Origin: Candidatus Pacearchaeota archaeon
GTDB lineage: Archaea > Nanobdellota > Nanobdellia > Pacearchaeales > GW2011-AR1
DNA: 44,296 nt
NCBI GenBank assembly: GCA_016204145.1
Contig: JACQLK010000018.1
Location: forward strand, 1-44,296
Reading direction: 5' to 3'
The notes under the pieces are model-generated. The model was given only the letters and a program-made list of their open reading frames with translations, ran no database searches and was not told the DNA's origin. Each line of letters begins with the position of its first letter. The stretch's first letter is position 1. Of the stretch, positions 36,209 through 44,296 are shown piece after piece. Position numbers and translations under genes: made by a program.

Positions 36209-37174
36209 TTAGAATCCAATTATTTTTGAATATATCTTCAAATGAGCGTCGGCAACTTCCTTCCAAGTCATCGTTGGAATTTTCTTAACATTCTCCTCAA
36301 GTTCTTCTCTCAGTTTTTCATCTCCTATAAGAACTTTCAAGCCGTCCGCGAGGTCATTGGTTAAAAACGCATTTTTTTTATGTTCAAAAATATATCTTGA
36401 TTTCCCATCCATCATGATTATCGGTCGTCCTGCCCGAATATATTCTATAGTTTTAAGATTATGGTCCATATCTGCAGGATTAACCAGAATATCCGCTTGT
36501 TTTAGTACATTAAAAATTTCTTCTTGTTTGATGGGACCCATAAAATGAATATTTTTGTTTGCCAACGGAACTAATTCTTTATTTATTTTACCCAATAAGA
36601 AAAGATCACACTTCAAATCTTTGACATCCAGAATGAGCTTATCAACTTTTTTAAATTTAGAAAATTGATCCCCCAGATAAACAACTTTCAAATTTTTTTC
36701 CGCTGTTTTTAAATAATCCAAATTTATCTTTGATTTCTTTATTCTTGGATCCACCCCGTTAGGTATAAAATAAACTTCTTTCTTCATATCACGTGCCTTT
36801 GATTCGTTGTACCTGCTTATCGTGGTTATAACATCGGCATTTTTTACCGTAAATTTCTCTAAGAAACCAACTAAAAGAGAGGGGTAGTTTGTCATTTGAA
36901 TTTGATAATAATCATCCCAACAATGAACCAATGGAATTTTTATTATACCTATTTTTTTAAGAAAAGCAGGCACAAATCCCGCAGGAACCCATGAAGATAC
37001 AACCAAATCAGGTTTAAATTTTTTGTAATAAGAATAGAATCTCAGAATGTCATATTTTCCAAGGGCCAGAACATCGTGACCTTCTTCTTTAAAAAAGAAT
37101 AATTTATGATCGCGCGTTCGTATCTCTTCATGGTCGCTGAAGGAAGCATTGTTTGAAATATACAAAATTTTCAT
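36209..37174 (-). CDS. GT4-like glycosyltransferase
   Basis: ITTISRYNESKARDMKKEVYFIPNGVDPRIKKSKI. Confidence 0.8.
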   Translation of the reverse strand: MKILYISNNASFSDHEEIRTRDHKLFFFKEEGHDVLALGKYDILRFYSYYKKFKPDLVVSSWVPAGFVPAFLKKIGIIKIPLVHCWDDYYQIQMTNYPSLLVGFLEKFTVKNADVITTISRYNESKARDMKKEVYFIPNGVDPRIKKSKINLDYLKTAEKNLKVVYLGDQFSKFKKVDKLILDVKDLKCDLFLLGKINKELVPLANKNIHFMGPIKQEEIFNVLKQADILVNPADMDHNLKTIEYIRAGRPIIMMDGKSRYIFEHKKNAFLTNDLADGLKVLIGDEKLREELEENVKKIPTMTWKEVADAHLKIYSKIIGF

Positions 37175-37176
37175 TT

Positions 37177-38757
37177 TTATCTATTAAAATAATTATAGCT
37201 ATTTATTTTCTTCTTAAAGGTTTTTATTATGAACATATCATTCTCATCAAATGCCCTAAACAAAAAGAGCAGAATAAGATAAAGCAAAACAAATATCCCG
37301 GAGAGCATCGCAAAAACAAAGTTTGTAATTTGCAGAAATCCTTTAAAAAACAAGATAACTAAAAGAGGCGTCAAAGCCGCCAAGAAAACTCTGATCATTT
37401 CTTTCTTAAGCGGAGATATAGAGGTGTAATGTCTTGCTTGAATCCAAAAGAGCATGCTGTAAAACGAAAAAGATATTGTCGTCGCAATTGCGGCCCCGTT
37501 TATTCCCAAAGAATTATCCAAACCGAATATTACCGGCTGCCGAATTAGAATAAAATTAAGGATTGAATTTAAAATACCTGCGGCTACAACATCATAAAAA
37601 ATTATTTTTGATTTTCCGGCCATTGACAGAAGATTGTCGGATATGACAAATATTGAATAGAACAAAGCCCCTATGGAAAGTATCCTCAATGATGGAGCGG
37701 CGGTGATATAATCCGGACCAAAAAGAATATTCAGAATTATATCCGGAAAGACAATCATGATAAGAAAGACGGGCAGATTAAGGATTAAGACCCATTTCCC
37801 TATTTGTTTCGAGATTTTTTTTATGAAGTCCATATTTTGCAAAGAATATTCTTTTGTCACCATCGGAAGAAATAATCTCAAAAAAATCTCTGGAGCGATA
37901 TTAAGGAGGAGAACTATTGGAATTGCCGCATTGTAAAGCCCGACTTCAGACGCTGATTTAAACAATCCTATCATAAAAGAATCCACCCAATACAAAACTC
38001 CGGAAAGAATGGTTAAAAATAGCACAGGCAGAGAATATTTAACAAATTTTGAAAATATCAGTTTTTTGCTCTTCTTACTAAGACGATATGGAAAGAACAG
38101 TTGTGGGAGCATAATCTTACAATATGAGTATGCCAAGGAGAATGTGATGAGAATTCCAATAATAAAAGAAAATATTACCGAATTCAACTTAAACCCAAAG
38201 AAGATTAATATAACAAGCAAGATTACTTTAATCGCACTTTGAATAACGCTGTCAATTATAGACACTTCTTTGATTTTCTCAAATGCCCTCATTACAGAGA
38301 TTGAAAACAAGCTTAGCACCCAGAAAGGAATTATCAAACTGTAAATCTTCAGGAAGGGCGTTAAATCGTCGTTATGAAAAATAGATTCGGAGATATAACC
38401 GGAAAGAAAAAAGGAAATTATGGAAATTATCAAAGAAAAGGATAACAGAATCCAAAAGGATGTCTTAAAAAGATATCTCATCTTGTTTACCTCATTCTTC
38501 CCTCGATAAAACGAGATAAATCTCAATACCCCTCCATCAAATCCTAAAAGAGCCAGCGTTACCAGAAAGCCGACAATAACTGTCGCCAAGGTAAATAAGC
38601 CGTATACTTCGGGCCCGAAATATCTTGCAATAATCACCCGGTATAAGTATCCAAAAATTTTTGCCAGCGAGAATGAAATGAAAACTATCACTGCCGATTT
38701 TGCCAGCAGTTTCAGGCCATCATCCAGTTCTTTTTTTTTATCTTCCATCTTAATCAC
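37177..38757 (-). CDS. Oligosaccharide flippase (Wzx/MATE-like)
   Basis: FGYLYRVIIARYFGPEVYGLFTLA and 12+ hydrophobic segments. Confidence 0.85.
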   Translation of the reverse strand: MIKMEDKKKELDDGLKLLAKSAVIVFISFSLAKIFGYLYRVIIARYFGPEVYGLFTLATVIVGFLVTLALLGFDGGVLRFISFYRGKNEVNKMRYLFKTSFWILLSFSLIISIISFFLSGYISESIFHNDDLTPFLKIYSLIIPFWVLSLFSISVMRAFEKIKEVSIIDSVIQSAIKVILLVILIFFGFKLNSVIFSFIIGILITFSLAYSYCKIMLPQLFFPYRLSKKSKKLIFSKFVKYSLPVLFLTILSGVLYWVDSFMIGLFKSASEVGLYNAAIPIVLLLNIAPEIFLRLFLPMVTKEYSLQNMDFIKKISKQIGKWVLILNLPVFLIMIVFPDIILNILFGPDYITAAPSLRILSIGALFYSIFVISDNLLSMAGKSKIIFYDVVAAGILNSILNFILIRQPVIFGLDNSLGINGAAIATTISFSFYSMLFWIQARHYTSISPLKKEMIRVFLAALTPLLVILFFKGFLQITNFVFAMLSGIFVLLYLILLFLFRAFDENDMFIIKTFKKKINSYNYFNR

Positions 38758-38798
38758 GGAAACAACAAAAACACGTTCTTAAAACTAGTGAAAAGAAA

Positions 38799-39797
38799 TC
38801 ATGAAGATTGTTTTTCATAGCCGTTCGGATGATTTTTGTGCCAATTCCAGGAAGTTTCCATTATCGTCTTCAAATCGCTGTATCTCGGTTCCCAGCCGAG
38901 TTCACCTTTTATTTTATTAACGCCCGCAACAAGTTCCGCGGGGTCGCCGAAACGCCTCGAACCGATTATCGACGGAATTTCGCACCCCGTGATTTTTCTC
39001 GCAGTTTCCAAAATTTCATTAACACTGTAACCTTTCCCGGTTCCCACATTGAAAATGTTGCTTTTTCCCTCGGAAATCAGGCGTTCCATTGCAAGAATGT
39101 GCACTTGCGACAAGTCGTTTACATGAATATAGTCCCTCACAGCCGTTCCGTCTTTCGTCGGATAATCGGTTCCGTATATGGAAATATGCCGTCTTTTTCC
39201 AAGAGCGGTATTGAAAACAATAGGAATCAAATGCGTCTCGGGATTGTGCGCTTCGCCAATTTCTCCGTCGGAATCCGCTCCGGAAGCATTGAAATACCGA
39301 AGAGAGATTGATTTTATTCCATAGATATTGTCAAAAAATTTCAGCATTCTCTCGGCGATTGCTTTTGTTTCCCCGTAAACATTGTTTGTGTCGTTAATGT
39401 GCGCTTCGGAAACAGGAATTTCTTTCGGCTGCCCGTAAACAGAGGCGGACGAGGAATAGACAATTGTTTTTACGTTATGGGTGTGCATTGACTTCAACAG
39501 ATTAAGCAGCGAGATAACATTGTTCAAATAAAATTTCTCCGGATTTCTCATTGATTCTTCAACCTCGAGATGTCCCGCGAAATCAATCACCGCGTCAAAT
39601 TTGTTTGAATTGAAAACATGTTCGAGCAATTCCGGATTGTTCAAATCGCCGTGGACAAATTTTACATCCTTTGATAATGATTCCTGAAATCCGCGGCTCA
39701 AATTGTCGTAAACAACGACTTCATATCCGTTTTTCAACAACTCGCGAACAGCATGGCTTCCGACGTAACCCGCTCCTCCTGTGACAAGAATTTTCAT
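38799..39797 (-). CDS. galE: UDP-glucose 4-epimerase
   Basis: ILVTGGAGYVGSHAVRELL; YSSSASVYGQPKE; NVYGETKAIAE; RYFNASGAD. Confidence 0.9.
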   Translation of the reverse strand: MKILVTGGAGYVGSHAVRELLKNGYEVVVYDNLSRGFQESLSKDVKFVHGDLNNPELLEHVFNSNKFDAVIDFAGHLEVEESMRNPEKFYLNNVISLLNLLKSMHTHNVKTIVYSSSASVYGQPKEIPVSEAHINDTNNVYGETKAIAERMLKFFDNIYGIKSISLRYFNASGADSDGEIGEAHNPETHLIPIVFNTALGKRRHISIYGTDYPTKDGTAVRDYIHVNDLSQVHILAMERLISEGKSNIFNVGTGKGYSVNEILETARKITGCEIPSIIGSRRFGDPAELVAGVNKIKGELGWEPRYSDLKTIMETSWNWHKNHPNGYEKQSS

Positions 39798-39874
39798 TTA
39801 TTTCACCTTTATTTTTTATTAAAAGTCGTTTAAAAGAATTGTGAGAGAGCAGTCCACAGATTAATTAGAGGGAG

Positions 39875-40681
39875 TTATTCATATGATTTTATCGCCCTGA
39901 ATAAAGGCATTCCGTTTCCTTTTCCTTTTGACAAAGCTATAACACTAAGAGCATTAAAATAAGCGTTAAGTGTGTCATCTCTGAATTGCGGTAAATAATT
40001 TCTTATTGTTTCGCGCTCTTTGTTGTGCTTTTCCTGAGAATTAACGCCTTGTCTTACAGCCCATTTGACATTTGTCGGACCTAAAACTGGAAGAAGTTTT
40101 GTTTTAGCATAAATTTGCAAGCCCATATAAACATCTTCCATTCCCATTTGAGAATCAAGTTTTTCATTGAAGGCAAAGCCCTTCATAACGTCGCTTCTCC
40201 ATAATGTGCAGGTATTTCTCGGAACCAAGCACGTCGGTTCGTCCCTTCCTTCAAATAAAGCATAAGAGCCGGTGTTGAAAAGACCGTAAACAACCGAAGA
40301 GATTGCGTTTCCCTTAAGGACTTTTTCGTGCATCTCCATTAATTGTTCTTGTGTTGGATTAACTTCATTTGAAATCATCAGTCGGGTTTCATAATCGCTT
40401 TTTGGCATTGACGCTCTCAATCCCTCATTTAACGCTTTTGACCACCCGTAATTTTCAAGGACGATTGTTTCAATTTTTCCTTCTTTAGATTGAGTTGGAA
40501 AAGTTGAACGCAAAAATTCCGGCGTGTTTGCGCCGTCTTGAGGTCCGTTCACGACGACAATTATTTTTTTCACAACAGGGTCGATTTTAGAAATCAAATT
40601 TGCAACATCCGGAGGATTTTTGGGATCATACGCCTTATTATTATAAGCCCTTAATATCGCGTAGTCAATTTGTTTTTCCAT
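39875..40681 (-). CDS. GT-A/GT2-like protein
   Basis: DYAILRAYNN...VKKIIVVVNGPQDG...NYGWSKALNEGLRAS...CTLWRSDVMKGFAFNEKLDSQMGMEDVYMGLQIY. Confidence 0.65.
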   Translation of the reverse strand: MEKQIDYAILRAYNNKAYDPKNPPDVANLISKIDPVVKKIIVVVNGPQDGANTPEFLRSTFPTQSKEGKIETIVLENYGWSKALNEGLRASMPKSDYETRLMISNEVNPTQEQLMEMHEKVLKGNAISSVVYGLFNTGSYALFEGRDEPTCLVPRNTCTLWRSDVMKGFAFNEKLDSQMGMEDVYMGLQIYAKTKLLPVLGPTNVKWAVRQGVNSQEKHNKERETIRNYLPQFRDDTLNAYFNALSVIALSKGKGNGMPLFRAIKSYE

Positions 40682-40710
40682 TTTCTTAATTTATCTTTTC
40701 TAAAAAGACA

Positions 40711-40740
40711 GTTTATATATCTTATGAAAAAAAACCTTAT
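40711..40740 (-). promoter_or_regulatory. Putative promoter: TATA-like (atatataaac) plus shared upstream element
   Basis: Minus strand ataaggttttttttcataagatatataaac upstream of ORF 39875..40681; matches 12819..12839. Confidence 0.45.
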
Positions 40741-40778
40741 AATAAAAAGAATATCTTGCAAAAGATATATTCAGACAA

Positions 40779-42308
40779 TCACTCTTCAATCGCTTTCACC
40801 ATATCCGTGAAAGCAGGGCGAGTAATTAAAACGCCCGCGGTTATTCCGATAAGAGTTGTCAACGCAAAGCCCTTGAAAAATCCGGCGGCGGCCCAATAAA
40901 GGGGAAGCATCGCGACAAAGGAGGTGAAATAAGCGCCGAGAATTATCGCGAACGCGCGCTTTATTCTCTGAATCATGCTCAATGTCTTTTCCCTCGCCTC
41001 GTCGAGAATTATTATCTGTTGGTCTATACCGGTTCCGATTGTCGTAAGAATTCCCGCGATGCTAGGCAAATCAAGATTCCAATTTATCAAAGACGCGATT
41101 CCCAAAATTATTATGACCTCGGACAAACTTGTGAAAACCAATGCAAGCGAGATTTTTATTTTTCTGTATCTTATGAAAACAATAAGAAAGACCGCAATTG
41201 ACGCCGCCAATCCTGCGTATAAAATCGAATTCATAAACTGCTTTCCCAGCGTCGGAGAGAGATTGTCGAGCTTCACTATTTCAAGTTTGTAAGGCAAGCT
41301 TCCTGTGATGAGAATCGTCTGAAGCTTGTTCATTTGTTTCACCGCTTCGTCGTACGCCTGCGTTTGCGTCGCCCCGGAGCCGGAACCGGAAATTGAAATC
41401 TGCGTCGTGACAATTCCCTTCAAACCCTCGCTTATCAGCAAACTGTCGACAAGTTTGTCGTCGACAAACAAATCAAGTTTTTTTGAAAGGTAATTCCCTG
41501 AAGAGGTTGTTTCATTTGCGTCGAGAGTTCGCGTGATGCTTGCATGTCTTTCGGCGGCGTCCTGGCTCAAATAAATAGTGAATCTGAAGTTGCAAAAATA
41601 AACCGCATCGGGAGATTGCTGGCACGATTCAACAAACGCCTCCTGTCCCGAGCGCGCCACAGAAGTGATGTCTTTTTTTCCTCCGACAAAAACAGTGTCG
41701 TTTCCTATTTTTGCCTCGAATTTTCCCTGCTGCGAAATCAAATTTTCCAAATCCTCCGGGGTAGCTCCGGCGATTTCTATGGAGACATAATTGTTCCCTG
41801 ACAAATCGGAAATTGCGTTTACTTTTATGTCTTCCAAACCGTAGACATTCAGGCGATTTTTTATCACGTCTGAAAGTTCTTTTGCATTATCAGATGAAAG
41901 TGAAAAATCCTGCGCCTTTACCAATGCACGAGCTCCCCCGATTAAATCAAGCCCAAGCTTAAGATTTGTTTTTGAAATGTCAGAGACGACAATCTCAGGA
42001 GGGGCTGTCGAATATAACACGAATTGCGAATCCTTTGTGGCAATGACTGTTTTAACGCTTTCGTTTGAAACAAACTTTCCGGAGATTATTTCCGCGTAAT
42101 CATCGACGTTTTTCACCCGATTTCCGTCTATGGAAATTATTATCTGTCCCGGCCTCAATCCCTGCTCAAAAGCGGTTGAATTCAAGTCGACGGTTTTTAT
42201 CACTATGCCTTTTTCAAAAAAATTCAAAGACGTTCCGAAAATAGACAGTAACGAAAGCGCGAGGACAATCGTCAAAAGCCAGAGTTTCCAAGTTAATTTT
42301 ATTTTCAT
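40779..42308 (-). CDS. secD: Preprotein translocase subunit SecD with PDZ-like segment
   Basis: LKLGLDLIGGARALV; C-terminal TM block GTGIDQQIIILDEARE; adjacent to secF. Confidence 0.9.
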   Translation of the reverse strand: MKIKLTWKLWLLTIVLALSLLSIFGTSLNFFEKGIVIKTVDLNSTAFEQGLRPGQIIISIDGNRVKNVDDYAEIISGKFVSNESVKTVIATKDSQFVLYSTAPPEIVVSDISKTNLKLGLDLIGGARALVKAQDFSLSSDNAKELSDVIKNRLNVYGLEDIKVNAISDLSGNNYVSIEIAGATPEDLENLISQQGKFEAKIGNDTVFVGGKKDITSVARSGQEAFVESCQQSPDAVYFCNFRFTIYLSQDAAERHASITRTLDANETTSSGNYLSKKLDLFVDDKLVDSLLISEGLKGIVTTQISISGSGSGATQTQAYDEAVKQMNKLQTILITGSLPYKLEIVKLDNLSPTLGKQFMNSILYAGLAASIAVFLIVFIRYRKIKISLALVFTSLSEVIIILGIASLINWNLDLPSIAGILTTIGTGIDQQIIILDEAREKTLSMIQRIKRAFAIILGAYFTSFVAMLPLYWAAAGFFKGFALTTLIGITAGVLITRPAFTDMVKAIEE

Positions 42309-42309
42309 T

Positions 42310-43218
42310 TTAAATTTTATTTTTTAGCGCATACCATTTAATCAGCGATACGTTTGTAACCCAAGTGTTAAGAATATCGAAGACAAGACCCATAAGAAGA
42401 ACGGAAAATATTTGCGCAAGAACGACAGAGAAAGACATGGAAATAAAGAGGGCTATTGCTACCGACGCAACCGCCGCGAGAGTCATAGTCATTCCAGTTT
42501 TGAACGCCCCGAAGATTCTTCCGTTAAGGAAACCGTCGGAAGATTTCAAAACGCGATTTGTCAGCAGAATATCCGTGTCGACGCTGTATCCGATAAGCAT
42601 GAGAAATGCGACAATTCCCGCGCTTGAGATTTTTATTCCGAGAATATCAACGAGAGCAAGCGTCATGAAAATGTCTGCGAATGCGGAAATTATTATCGCC
42701 GCAGAAGGAACAAAAGTCCTGAACATTATGAAAACAACCAGCCCCATAAGAACAAATGCGATAAGCACTGAGAAAAGAAGCTGGTTGTAAAAACTTTTGC
42801 TGAGCAAAGGGCCCGTGAATTCAATGCTGCTGTTGTCGCCGTTTAATTCGTATCCAAGATATTCTTCAAGAATTTTTTTTACTTCTGTTCCGGAGGATTC
42901 TGTTTCAATTATTACCGCTTTTTTCTCCCTTGTGGCAAAATCGTATATTTCCCGCGTTTCAATTTCATTGAACTTGCCTGACAAATCCGCTTTTATTTTG
43001 TCTGAGTCAAAATTTCCGTAAATCGTCGCTGAGGTTCCTCCCGTGAGAGAAATGTCTTTGTTTATGAAGTCGCCTGTTTTTGAGTAAAAAGAGAAAAGAT
43101 AAAATGCGCAGAGCAGCATGATGACAATCGGCAAAATAAGCATGTGCTTGTAATATTTGTCGTGGAATTTTCCGAATTTTTCCTTGAACGAAATTTTGTT
43201 TTCTGTTTGTTCTTCCAT
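42310..43218 (-). CDS. secF: Preprotein translocase subunit SecF
   Basis: DISLTGGTSATIYG; IGYSVDTDILLTNRVL. Confidence 0.9.
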   Translation of the reverse strand: MEEQTENKISFKEKFGKFHDKYYKHMLILPIVIMLLCAFYLFSFYSKTGDFINKDISLTGGTSATIYGNFDSDKIKADLSGKFNEIETREIYDFATREKKAVIIETESSGTEVKKILEEYLGYELNGDNSSIEFTGPLLSKSFYNQLLFSVLIAFVLMGLVVFIMFRTFVPSAAIIISAFADIFMTLALVDILGIKISSAGIVAFLMLIGYSVDTDILLTNRVLKSSDGFLNGRIFGAFKTGMTMTLAAVASVAIALFISMSFSVVLAQIFSVLLMGLVFDILNTWVTNVSLIKWYALKNKI

Positions 43219-43362
43219 TATGCAAAACTCCTGTTTTGAATTTGAGCCGATTTCCTTTGGTTCGCTTGCGGAACATTGAGCAAAGCGATGGCCGGCGATT
43301 TTGCAAAATTCCCCTTGGTATGCTGAAAAAATTTATTTTTTTTCATTTTACTTGGTTTAAAT

Positions 43363-43501
43363 GCGCCGGTCGGGAGTCGAACCCGAGCAATTTGCTCTCT
43401 GCTGCGTTTTGCTTGGAGAAAAAATCTCCCGATTTTTAACCTGAGAGTTTTCTCCGAAAACACACTGGAAGGCAAATGTCATACCGTTAGACCACCAGCG
43501 C
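43363..43501 (-). tRNA. tRNA-Gly(UCC) with about 69-nt intron (43397..43465)
   Basis: Exons GCGCTGGTGGTCTAACGGTATGACATTTGCCTTCCA and AGCAAATTGCTCGGGTTCGACTCCCGACCGGCGC fold as a cloverleaf. Confidence 0.88.
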
Positions 43502-43568
43502 TTGAATTAGTCATCAAAAAAGAAGTTTTAAAGTTTACTGAATTTAACGCTTTTGAAGTTATTTGAAA

Positions 43569-43590
43569 AACGCCCGAGACAGGATTTGAA
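43569..43590 (-). repeat. 22-nt duplicate of the 3' end (acceptor/T-arm part) of tRNA-Arg
   Basis: aacgcccgagacaggatttgaa identical to 43660..43681. Confidence 0.85.
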
Positions 43591-43661
43591 TGAAGACAAC
43601 CTACGGTTTTCTCTCACACACTTTCCCTGACCTTTTAAACCGATTATTTCAAATTCTTTAA

Positions 43662-43735
43662 CGCCCGAGACAGGATTTGAACCTGCGACCCTCAGGTTAG
43701 GAACCTGATGCTCTATCCAACTGAGCTACCCGGGC
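43662..43735 (-). tRNA. tRNA-Arg(CCU)
   Basis: GCCCGGGTAGCTCAGTTGGATAGAGCATCAGGTTCCTAACCTGAGGGTCGCAGGTTCAAATCCTGTCTCGGGCG cloverleaf, anticodon CCT. Confidence 0.93.
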
Positions 43736-43786
43736 TTGAGACGATGAATTCATATATTTTAAAAATGGAAAAGCGATTTAAAAAAC

Positions 43787-44059
43787 ATGCTGGTGAAAAT
43801 TTTTGGGGGGTTTGACCTAATCATAGGAGTCATGCTGGTTTTTTTGTCTTCATTCAATCCATCCGCAGGAACATTGATTTTTTTCGGCGTCATTTCCATG
43901 ACAAAATCATCTTTCGGAATGCTGAGAGACTTCGCAAGCTGGATTGATTTTCTGGCGGGAATTATTCTCGGATTGGCGATTTTGGTAAACATCCCTTCAG
44001 TAATCGGAATCATTCTCGGAATACTTGTTTTTCAAAAAGGAATTTTCAGTTTTTTGTGA
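43787..44059 (+). CDS. Small hydrophobic membrane protein
   Basis: 90 aa, largely hydrophobic, no recognised family. Confidence 0.5.
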   Translation: MLVKIFGGFDLIIGVMLVFLSSFNPSAGTLIFFGVISMTKSSFGMLRDFASWIDFLAGIILGLAILVNIPSVIGIILGILVFQKGIFSFL

Positions 44060-44114
44060 TTTCTAAAGGTTTTTTAAATGCAATTTCTTGGGGTTTTTAT
44101 AAGAGATGAAATCC

Positions 44115-44198
44115 GCAGGGATAGCGAAGTGGTCAAACGCAACAGCCTCAAGAGCTGTTCTCTTAGTGAGTTCGGAGGTTCGAATCCTCTCTCCTGCA
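44115..44198 (+). tRNA. tRNA-Leu(CAA)
   Basis: GCAGGGATAGCGAAGTGGTCAAACGC ACAGC-CTCAAGA-GCTGT long variable arm GGAGGTTCGAATCCTCT; one A-C mismatch at base of acceptor. Confidence 0.88.
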
Positions 44199-44202
44199 TT
44201 TT

Positions 44203-44216
44203 TGCGCTCGTAACTC
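44203..44216 (+). repeat. 14-nt direct repeat tgcgctcgtaactc (copy 1)
   Basis: Identical to 44254..44267. Confidence 0.8.
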
Positions 44217-44254
44217 TTTACCGAACTAGCGAGGGAAACGAGTAGAGAAGCGAT

Positions 44255-44296
44255 GCGCTCGTAACTCAGCCCGGATTAGAGTACTTCCGTCCTAAG
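44255..44296 (+). tRNA. Partial tRNA truncated by window end (anticodon region reads CCT, uncertain)
   Basis: GCGCTCG TA ACTC AGCCCGGATTA GAGT A CTTCC GTCCTAAG fits acceptor/D-arm/anticodon layout. Confidence 0.5.

Noticed and set aside
43218-43475. ORFs 43218..43475 (-) and 43236..43439 (+).
   Set aside because: They run through the intron-containing tRNA-Gly and the 5' end of secF; spurious.
1-44296. Antisense ORFs in the supplied track (e.g. 9771..10172 -, 10414..10917 -, 31069..31494 -, 42365..42790 +).
   Set aside because: They lie opposite well-supported genes, show no recognisable motifs and have low-complexity or hydrophobic-biased composition expected of shadow ORFs.
1-44296. CRISPR array, transposase/IS element, integrase, toxin-antitoxin or anti-phage system.
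   Set aside because: No regularly spaced repeats, no Cas/transposase/integrase motifs seen in any ORF; the HEPN-like resemblance of ORF 66..716 is too weak to call a toxin.

Overview
This 44.3 kb window looks archaeal and is possibly from a small-genome DPANN-type lineage. The evidence is TATA-like boxes about 25-30 nt upstream of ATGs, a tRNA-Gly with a near-canonical bulge-helix-bulge intron, and archaeal-type SecF/SecD. About 1-39.8 kb is a mosaic surface-glycan locus. It holds many GT2/GT4/GT9/GT39-like glycosyltransferases, RmlA, two RmlB-like dehydratases, several SDR epimerases, two PLP sugar enzymes, a methyltransferase-RmlC-like cupin fusion, AsnB, a Wzx-like flippase, GalE and a GDP-heptose gene set (gmhA, a decayed gmhB, an hddC-hddA fusion). 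It also holds a TagD-like cytidylyltransferase with a CDP-alcohol phosphotransferase. SecD/SecF and a tRNA cluster follow. Main second-look items: (1) a scattered set of four divergent Nudix-fold-like proteins, two without an intact Nudix box; (2) a DegT-fold sugar 3-dehydratase-like protein with His in place of the PLP Lys and without the Fe-S cysteines I recall for RfbH/E1; (3) a GT4 gene split at the interdomain PN-G-(V/I)-D motif by TGA followed directly by ATG; (4) a multi-lesion gmhB next to otherwise intact GDP-heptose genes; (5) partial tRNA direct repeats in the tRNA cluster; (6) a shared 20-21 nt element upstream of two unrelated genes. All functional calls come from reading motifs by eye; no database search was run.
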